Shown in pieces: positions 6,077 through 11,053 of a stretch of 11,053 bases of DNA. The stretch's first letter is position 1. The number at the start of each line of letters is the position of its first letter. The translations under genes were made by a program, and so were the position numbers. Origin of the DNA: Deltaproteobacteria bacterium (GTDB taxonomy: Bacteria; Desulfobacterota; Syntrophia; Syntrophales; UBA2192); NCBI GenBank assembly GCA_026388445.1, contig JAPLJU010000290.1, positions 1 to 11,053 on the forward strand, in the 5' to 3' direction. The notes below the pieces were generated by a model. The model had not been told where the DNA came from. It saw nothing but the letters and a program-made list of their open reading frames with translations, and made no database searches.

Positions 6077-7678
6077 TTAAATACTCAATTTTTGAATTTT
6101 TCTGTTCCACGCAAAGTAATCGAAGATGATCCTGGAAACGAATACGGCCGTGAACATGCTCGCGACGAGCCCGATGGTCAGGGTGACCGCGAAACCCTTC
6201 ACCGGTCCCGATCCGAACTGGAAGAGGAACAGGGCCGCGATCAGGGTGGTCAAATTCGAGTCAAATATGGTGAGGAAGGCCTTCGTGAACCCGGCTTCGA
6301 TGGAAGCCCGGGGCGATTTGCCAAGCCGGAGTTCTTCCCGGGTCCGCTCGAAGATGAGGACGTTGGCATCGACAGCCATACCGATGGTGAGCACAATTCC
6401 GGCGATGCCGGGGAGGGTCAGCGTCGCCTCGAAGGCGGCCATGGTACCCAGAAGAAGAATGAGGTTGAGGAACAAGGCGACATCTGCCACCAGACCCGAG
6501 AGTTTGTAATAAATGACCATGAAGACAAACACAAGAAGGCCGCCGATGAGGGTGGCGATGATGCCTTTATCGATGGAATCCTGGCCCAGAGAGGGCCCCA
6601 CCGTCCTCTGCTCCAGAATTTTGACGGGGGCCGGTAGGGCTCCTGCCCTGAGCACGATCGCAAGATCGCGGGCTTCTTCCGGTGAGAAGGCTCCCGTGAT
6701 CTGGGCATCGCCCCCCGAAATACGTTCCTTGATGACCGGTGCAGAATGGACGATTCCATCCAAAACGATGGCCAGCCGCTTCCCGACATTCTCCGACGTG
6801 ATGCGGTCAAAATCCTTGGCCCCCTGGGAATCAAATTTGATACCGACGTAGGGTTCACCGAAACGATCGCTGATCTTGACCTGCGCGTACTCGAGGTTCT
6901 GTCCCGTCATGAGCGTTTTATCCTTGAGAAGGTAATAGAGCTCCGTGCGCTGGCCCGTCCGCTCATCGATCCGGGCGCCGCGGGCGAGGACGTCCCCCGG
7001 GGGAACATTTCCCTTGATGGCCTGCTCCAAGCTGTGTTCTTCATCGAGAAGCTTGAATTCCAGAAGGGCCGTCCTTCCGATGAGATTGACGGCCCTCTTG
7101 GGGTCCTTCACACCGGGAAGCTGGATCAGGATCCGGTCATCGCCCTGCGGCACGATTTCCGGCTCCGTCACGCCGAACTGGTCCACGCGGTTGCGGATGG
7201 TCTCGACGCTCTGTTCCAGCGCGGCCCGCCCCATGTCGACGACCCGCTTATCCTTAACTTTGAGGATGAGCCTCTCCCGGCCCTCGATGATCTCGGAAGA
7301 CTTCACTTCCAGATCAGGGTACTGGTCCGTCAGGATCTTTTCAAATTCCGATCTGGCTTCGGTCGTAGAGAGGTCCAGGGAGATCAGTGTGCCGCCTGTC
7401 CGTTCCACGTTCCTGAATTTGATTTTCCTGGCCATGAGGCTCTCCTTGAGATTGTTGGCGAACCTCTCCATGGTACTTTCCATGGCCTTCTGGGTATCCA
7501 CTTCCATGATGAGATGCATGCCGCCCTGAAGATCGAGACCCAACTGGATCTTTTTCTTCGGGAACAGGTTCTTCAGGGAATCCGGAAGATTCGGAACGAT
7601 GCTAGGGATCAGGAAGTAGAGCCCCGCGAGACAGACGACCAGAGCGATCAGAGTCCTGAGTCTGATATCCTGAAACAT
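6077..7678 (-). CDS. secD: Protein translocase subunit SecD
   Basis: SecD is the larger partner of SecF in the inner-membrane SecDF complex. The 533-residue product has one N-terminal membrane helix (8-27) and LGLDLQGGMHL (46-56). The large periplasmic part, P1 head and base, includes VRNRVDQFGV-type sequence (TIRNRVDQFGVTEPEIV), IQLPGVKDP, and GKRLAIVLDG. LRAGALPAPVKILEQRTVGPSLG leads into the five C-terminal helices carrying GMAVDANVLIFERTREELR. Length is close to the short SecD forms; E. coli SecD has 615 residues. The ATG at 7678 has AAAGGGG about 6 bases upstream and lies 17 bases after yajC. It appears complete and functional. Confidence 0.97.
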   Translation of the reverse strand: MFQDIRLRTLIALVVCLAGLYFLIPSIVPNLPDSLKNLFPKKKIQLGLDLQGGMHLIMEVDTQKAMESTMERFANNLKESLMARKIKFRNVERTGGTLISLDLSTTEARSEFEKILTDQYPDLEVKSSEIIEGRERLILKVKDKRVVDMGRAALEQSVETIRNRVDQFGVTEPEIVPQGDDRILIQLPGVKDPKRAVNLIGRTALLEFKLLDEEHSLEQAIKGNVPPGDVLARGARIDERTGQRTELYYLLKDKTLMTGQNLEYAQVKISDRFGEPYVGIKFDSQGAKDFDRITSENVGKRLAIVLDGIVHSAPVIKERISGGDAQITGAFSPEEARDLAIVLRAGALPAPVKILEQRTVGPSLGQDSIDKGIIATLIGGLLVFVFMVIYYKLSGLVADVALFLNLILLLGTMAAFEATLTLPGIAGIVLTIGMAVDANVLIFERTREELRLGKSPRASIEAGFTKAFLTIFDSNLTTLIAALFLFQFGSGPVKGFAVTLTIGLVASMFTAVFVSRIIFDYFAWNRKIQKLSI

Positions 7679-7695
7679 TCGTTGCCCCTTTCCAT

Positions 7696-8016
7696 TTATT
7701 CTTTTGGTGCCTTCTGGAGGACATTGCCGATGTGGCTTCTTGAAACCTTTACCCTGACCTTGTCGGCAATTTCGAGGGTCACCACCGTGTCGGTGAGAGC
7801 GACGACTTTTCCGTGGATGCCCCCGGATGTTTCAACAGCATCGCCATGCCCAAGCGCGGCGACCATCTGCTTCAATTCCTTCTGTTTCTTCTGGGCGGGC
7901 CTGATGAGAAGAAAGTAAAAGATAAGGAAAATGCTCGTCATCATGATGATGAAACCGATGTCTCCTCCGGGGGATCCCCCCCCCGTACCACCCATTGCAT
8001 AAGCCAGACTGTTCAA
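7696..8016 (-). CDS. yajC: Preprotein translocase subunit YajC
   Basis: YajC is a small single-pass protein that associates with SecD and SecF. The product is 106 residues when started at the TTG at 8016, which follows GGGAGGA with good spacing and gives an N-terminus (MNSLAYAMGG) like that of known YajC proteins. Longer in-frame starts exist (ATG 8046, TTG 8094) but lack such a ribosome binding site. After a glycine-rich linker (GGTGGGSPGGD) comes the membrane helix (about 18-37), the conserved LLIRPAQKKQKE, then the cytoplasmic domain with GDAVETSGGIHGKVV and VRVKVSRSHIGNV. It is placed 17 bases before secD and 88 bases after tgt, the usual order. Confidence 0.95.
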   Translation of the reverse strand: MNSLAYAMGGTGGGSPGGDIGFIIMMTSIFLIFYFLLIRPAQKKQKELKQMVAALGHGDAVETSGGIHGKVVALTDTVVTLEIADKVRVKVSRSHIGNVLQKAPKE

Positions 8017-8104
8017 TGTTGTTCCTCCCGTGCTGTCTTTTTTCATACATACCAAATCCCGCTCACCGGTTCGATCCGGAAGCGGGAATGGCAAAGGATA
8101 TCCC

Positions 8105-9262
8105 TTATTCTGTTTCGCCGGCCGCGGGCCTCACGCAGGCATCTTCTTCGGATTCCCGGCCATGCCGGTTTAGACATTCCCTGCGGAATTCCACAAACCG
8201 ATCCTCCCGGATAGCTGTCCTGATCCTTTCCATCAGATTCATATAGAACCGGACATTGTGGATCGTATTCAACACCATCGCGAGGATCTCTTTCGCGACG
8301 AAAAGGTGCCTCAGGTAAGCCCGGGAATAGTGTTTACAGGTATAGCAGTCGCAGGATTCATCCGGCGGTGACGCATCATCCCGGTAACGGGCGTTTTTTA
8401 TAACAACCTTTCCTTTATTTGTAAACAACAATCCGTTCCTCGCGCCCCGGGTCGGCAAGACGCAGTCGAACATGTCGATGCCGTGAAAAACGGCCTCGAG
8501 GATATCTTCCGGCGTACCCACCCCCATGAGATACCTTGCCTTGTCTGCCGGCAGAAGCGGTGCGGTCTCCCCGGTAACCCGCCACATCAACTCTTTGGGC
8601 TCTCCCACACTGAGACCCCCGAGGGCGTAGCCATCGAACCCGATCCGGGTGATCATCTCCACGGCCTCTTTGCGAAGATCCGGGTAAACACCCCCCTGGA
8701 TGATGCCGAAAAGGGCCTGGCCGTTTTCTTTCTGCGCCTTCTTGCAGCGTTCTGCCCATCGGACGGTGAGGTCCAGGGATTCTTTCGCGTACTTCCGATC
8801 GGCAGGGTAGGGTGTGCATTCGTCGAAGCACATCATGATGTCCGCCCCCAGGGCCTCCTGGATCTCGATGGCCGACTCGGGGCTGATGAAGTGCCTGGAG
8901 CCGTCGATGTGCGATTGAAAGACAACCCCCTCTTCCTTGATCTGACGGAGGGCCCCCAGGCTGAAGATCTGGTATCCGCCGCTGTCTGTGAGGATCGGTC
9001 CCGGCCAGTTCATAAAACGATGCAGACCCCCGAAATCACGGACGAGCTCGTGCCCCGGTCTCAAATAGAGGTGATACATATTCCCCAGGATCACCTCGAC
9101 ACCAAGCCCCTTCAGGGTTTCCGGCAGAAGGGCCTTCACTGTCCCCTGCGTCCCCACGGGCATAAACACCGGCGTTTTCACCTCGCCGTGGGAGGTTGTG
9201 ATGATCCCCAGCCGTGCATTCGAACGGGGGTCTTTTTTTAGAAGTGTGAACGAGTAAGCCAT
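8105..9262 (-). CDS. tgt: tRNA-guanine transglycosylase
   Basis: This enzyme swaps guanine at the wobble position 34 of tRNAs with GUN anticodons for the queuosine precursor preQ1. The 385-residue product has the active-site DSGGYQIFSLG (Asp93), FGIIQGG (185-191), GGLSVGE (215-221), the nucleophile Asp266 in FDCVLPTRGARNG, and zinc ligands C304, C306, C309 and H335 (CDCYTC through NTIH). All key residues are in place. The C-terminus has a short extra charged tail compared with E. coli Tgt (375 aa). The ATG at 9262 has GGAAG upstream. The gap to queA (9263-9371) contains an inverted repeat and a GC hairpin, so transcription from queA into tgt may be reduced there. The product acts on QueA's substrate one step earlier in the same pathway. 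Confidence 0.97.
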   Translation of the reverse strand: MAYSFTLLKKDPRSNARLGIITTSHGEVKTPVFMPVGTQGTVKALLPETLKGLGVEVILGNMYHLYLRPGHELVRDFGGLHRFMNWPGPILTDSGGYQIFSLGALRQIKEEGVVFQSHIDGSRHFISPESAIEIQEALGADIMMCFDECTPYPADRKYAKESLDLTVRWAERCKKAQKENGQALFGIIQGGVYPDLRKEAVEMITRIGFDGYALGGLSVGEPKELMWRVTGETAPLLPADKARYLMGVGTPEDILEAVFHGIDMFDCVLPTRGARNGLLFTNKGKVVIKNARYRDDASPPDESCDCYTCKHYSRAYLRHLFVAKEILAMVLNTIHNVRFYMNLMERIRTAIREDRFVEFRRECLNRHGRESEEDACVRPAAGETE

Positions 9263-9274
9263 GCGCTTCCGGTC

Positions 9275-9355
9275 AATTATGAGTTTTGAATTTTGAGTTT
9301 TGAGTTAAAGGAATTTTTTGACAAATTCATAATTCAAAATTTGCCATTCAAAATT
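9275..9355. repeat. Imperfect inverted repeat of TTTTGAATT-type units between queA and tgt
   Basis: The left side (9275-9306) is made of TTTTGAATT and TTTTGAGTT units and faces a right side (about 9324-9355) of AATTCATAATTC and AATTCAAAATT-type units. Aligned as a hairpin, three of the four 8-base blocks match at 6 or 7 positions. The AT-rich unit contrasts with the GC-rich genes on both sides and fits a short intergenic repeat inserted inside an operon, ending about 12 bases before the tgt start. Confidence 0.65.
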
Positions 9356-9372
9356 GCGCAGCGCTGCTGCGC
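9356..9372 (-). terminator. GC-rich hairpin at the end of queA, possible weak terminator or mRNA processing site
   Basis: GCGCAGC (9356-9362) and GCTGCGC (9366-9372) pair perfectly with a 3-base loop, directly at the queA stop codon. On the minus strand it is followed by AATTTTGAA, a poor T run. It may partly terminate or protect the mRNA end between queA and tgt. Confidence 0.35.
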
Positions 9373-10415
9373 TAGAGGATGAGCATACAATCCCCGTAGC
9401 TGTAAAAACGATATTTCTCCTCGATCGCCCTGCCGTATGCCCCCTGGACGAGGTCTCTTCCCGCGAAAGCGCAAACCAGAAGATAGAGCGATGATTTTGG
9501 AAGATGAAAATTCGTTATCAGGGCACCGACCCTGCGGAAACGGTAGCCGGGGTAGATATACAATCTTGTGTAGCCTGATGTGGCTGCTACTTTTCCCGAG
9601 TCATCGGCGGCCGATTCAATTACGCGCACGGCCGTCGTCCCGACGGCGACGACCCGCAGGGCGCTGTTGATCATCGAGGCGGCCTCTTCGGTGACCTGGA
9701 AGGACTCCTCTTCCATGAGGTGGTCTTCCACGTTGTGAGCTTCTATCGGCAGAAAGGTGCCATATCCGACATGAAGGGTAACCGCTGCAATCGGAATGCC
9801 CTTGAGCATGATCTTTTCAAGGACGGCCTCTGAAAAGTGCAGGCCGGCCGTGGGCGCGGCCACCGACCCGGGGAAGCGGGCATAGACTGTCTGGTATCGC
9901 TCGAGATCCTGTCGGGATTTCCCCGTCCGCCGGTCCCTTTTGATGTAGGGCGGAAGCGGCGCTCTACCACATTCCGCAAGAAAGTCCCCGAAGGGACCCG
10001 GTGTCTCGAATCGAACGACCCACTTCTTATCCGAGAGCCGTTCGATGATCTCGGCTTCGACCGGGACATCAAAAAATATTTTCGTCCCGGCCTCTACTCT
10101 CTTGGCCGGTCTCAAGAGAACTTCCCAGGCAACGGGGGATCCTGCAGATCCGCCGATTCTTTCTCTCAGAAGGAGCATTTCAATAAGACCTCCCGATGCC
10201 TTCTTGCCCACGAGCCTGGCCGGGATGACCCGCGAATCGTTGATAACGAGGACATCCCCCTCTTTCAGGAATTCCGGTAACTCAAGAAAGCGGCGGTCTT
10301 TTGTCGACCTATCGCCCCGGTTGAAAACCATCATGCGGGATTGATCCCTTACGGGAGCCGGCTCCTGAGCGATGAGCTCCTCCGCAAGGTCGTAGTCAAA
10401 ATCTGAAATCTTCAT
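9372..10415 (-). CDS. queA: S-adenosylmethionine:tRNA ribosyltransferase-isomerase
   Basis: QueA moves and isomerises the ribosyl part of S-adenosylmethionine onto preQ1 in tRNA to make epoxyqueuosine, the step after Tgt. From the ATG at 10415 the product is 347 residues (E. coli 356). It starts with the family pattern MKISDFDYDL-EELIAQEP and carries VINDSRVIPARL, PLPPYIKR, DLERYQTVYA, GSVAAPTAGLHF, HVGYGTF, VAVGTTAVRVIES, TRLYIYPGYRF and ITNFHLPKSSLYLLVCAFAG, ending YRFYSYGDCMLIL. A TTG at 10490 would add 25 residues with no homology and overlaps a likely promoter, so it is rejected. The ribosome binding site before the ATG is poor. Conserved motifs are complete. Confidence 0.97.
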   Translation of the reverse strand: MKISDFDYDLAEELIAQEPAPVRDQSRMMVFNRGDRSTKDRRFLELPEFLKEGDVLVINDSRVIPARLVGKKASGGLIEMLLLRERIGGSAGSPVAWEVLLRPAKRVEAGTKIFFDVPVEAEIIERLSDKKWVVRFETPGPFGDFLAECGRAPLPPYIKRDRRTGKSRQDLERYQTVYARFPGSVAAPTAGLHFSEAVLEKIMLKGIPIAAVTLHVGYGTFLPIEAHNVEDHLMEEESFQVTEEAASMINSALRVVAVGTTAVRVIESAADDSGKVAATSGYTRLYIYPGYRFRRVGALITNFHLPKSSLYLLVCAFAGRDLVQGAYGRAIEEKYRFYSYGDCMLIL

Positions 10416-10458
10416 AAAAAAATATGGAATATCGAGGTGATATTCCAGCCATTCAGGT

Positions 10459-10490
10459 GCGGTGATAACCGCAAAGAGGGGTAAAGTCAA
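10459..10490 (-). promoter_or_regulatory. Candidate sigma70 promoter for queA with a palindrome over the -10 box
   Basis: On the minus strand TTGACT (10490-10485), 17 bases and TATCAC (10467-10462) match the sigma70 consensus at 5 of 6 and 4 of 6 positions. The start point would be near 10455, about 40 bases before the queA ATG. GCGGT-gata-ACCGC (10459-10472 on the plus strand) is an exact 5-bp inverted repeat covering the -10 box and could bind a regulator. It would give queA and the genes after it a promoter separate from mazG. Confidence 0.4.
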
Positions 10491-10499
10491 CAGGATAAT

Positions 10500-10685
10500 T
10501 CAAGTTCTGCCGAGATAAACGAGAAGAAGCCCGACGACCATCGCAAGCAGCCCGAAGATCCGCAGTGTGGAATCCGGCACGGTGTGAATCTTCTGGAAGT
10601 AGCTCTTCAACTTTTCGGGAAAGGCAAAGTAGGGGAGTCCTTCAATGATCAAAACCATGCCTATGACGCTGAGAAAGAATCTCAT
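10500..10685 (-). CDS. DUF2065 family small inner-membrane protein
   Basis: The 61-residue product matches DUF2065 (YjeT-like), a family of tiny two-helix membrane proteins of unknown function. It has the expected pattern: helix one with VIGMVLIIEGLPYFAFPEK (7-25), a short polar loop, and DSTLRIFGLLAMVVGLLLVYL (38-58). Its ATG overlaps the mazG TGA in ATGA, so the two are translationally coupled, and AAAGGA is present upstream. It is complete and of normal family length. It ends 84 bases before the queA ATG. Confidence 0.85.
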   Translation of the reverse strand: MRFFLSVIGMVLIIEGLPYFAFPEKLKSYFQKIHTVPDSTLRIFGLLAMVVGLLLVYLGRT

Positions 10686-11053
10686 CGTTTACCGGTCCTT
10701 TTTATGAATTTGTTTGATTTCTTCCAGAGATCCTCCATCTCCTCGAAAGGGACCTCCCCGGGAGTCTTGCCGAGTTCCTGACGCTTTTTTTCGATGCCGG
10801 CCAAGCGATCCATGAATCTCCCCGTGGCAGATCTCAGAGCCTCTTCGGCGTCCATCCGACAAAGACGGCTCAAGTTTGCAATGGAAAATAGAAGGTCTCC
10901 CATCCTATCGGTCATTTTCCTGTGATCGCCGGCACCGAGGGCCTTCTTGAACGTCGCGAGCTCATTCTCAACTTTTTTCAGGAGGTCCTTTGTCTGACTC
11001 CGGTCGAAACCCGCACGGGAGGCCTCCGCGGTGATTCTCTGCGCCCTCGCAAG
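10682..11053 (-). CDS. mazG: MazG-type nucleoside triphosphate pyrophosphohydrolase, C-terminal part (start lies outside the window)
   Basis: The reading frame is open from the window edge (11053) to TGA at 10682, giving the last 123 residues; the real start is outside, so the internal ATG at 10915 is not used. MazG enzymes hydrolyse NTPs and ppGpp-related or damaged nucleotides to monophosphates. The fragment shows the start of the second MazG domain (LARAQRI, AGFD), then MGDLLFSIANLSRL (51-64), MDAEEALRSATGRFMDRLAGIE and the usual C-terminal FEEMEDLWKK. The metal-binding glutamates of the family (EExxE and ExxD) are mostly replaced: ENELAT at 29-34 and DRMGD at 49-53. This domain is therefore probably inactive, and any activity would come from the N-terminal domain outside the window. 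The family call is solid. Confidence 0.85.
   Translation of the reverse strand, partial: LARAQRITAEASRAGFDRSQTKDLLKKVENELATFKKALGAGDHRKMTDRMGDLLFSIANLSRLCRMDAEEALRSATGRFMDRLAGIEKKRQELGKTPGEVPFEEMEDLWKKSNKFIKRTGKR

Noticed and set aside
6746..7918. Long plus-strand open frame opposite secD and yajC (390 codons)
   Set aside because: It overlaps two well-supported Sec genes in antisense and shows no domain.

Overview
The window looks like chromosome from a Gram-negative, moderately GC-rich bacterium. The best guess is a deltaproteobacterium (Desulfobacterota, Syntrophales- or Geobacter-like). The grounds are the queA-tgt-yajC-secD-secF order with lepB and DUF456 genes attached, lipoprotein and Sec signal sequences, frequent GTG and TTG starts, and short AT-rich inverted repeats scattered between genes. 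This assignment rests on remembered gene order and sequence style, not on a search.

Left part, plus strand (1-1660): a stand-alone GMP-synthase-type ATP pyrophosphatase without a glutamine amidotransferase domain is followed by a small four-helix membrane protein of unknown function. Both lie between two copies of one inverted-repeat element (core GGGGACAGGCTACTTTTT) at 1-83 and 1658-1759, in opposite orientation. A second, unrelated short repeat sits between the two genes (1075-1155).

Middle part, minus strand (1762-3692): a small exported protein of unknown function with a weak sigma28-like promoter match, and an orphan family-5 peptide-binding lipoprotein that appears to lack an internal C-terminal segment in frame.

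Right part, minus strand, transcribed right to left (11053 to 3957): mazG (partial), DUF2065, queA, tgt, yajC, secD, secF, DUF456, lepB. This is a housekeeping cluster. QueA and Tgt make queuosine in tRNA, YajC/SecD/SecF help the Sec translocon drive export, and LepB cleaves the exported precursors. Spacing is tight: ATGA overlap at mazG/DUF2065, TAG directly abutting TTG at secF/DUF456, and 5 bp at DUF456/lepB. The exceptions are the queA-tgt gap, which holds a repeat and a GC hairpin, and a possible promoter upstream of queA.

I found no clear new multi-gene system. The points most worth checking are the divergent GMP-synthase-like enzyme, the internal deletion in the binding protein, the degraded catalytic motifs of the MazG C-terminal domain, and the paired repeats.
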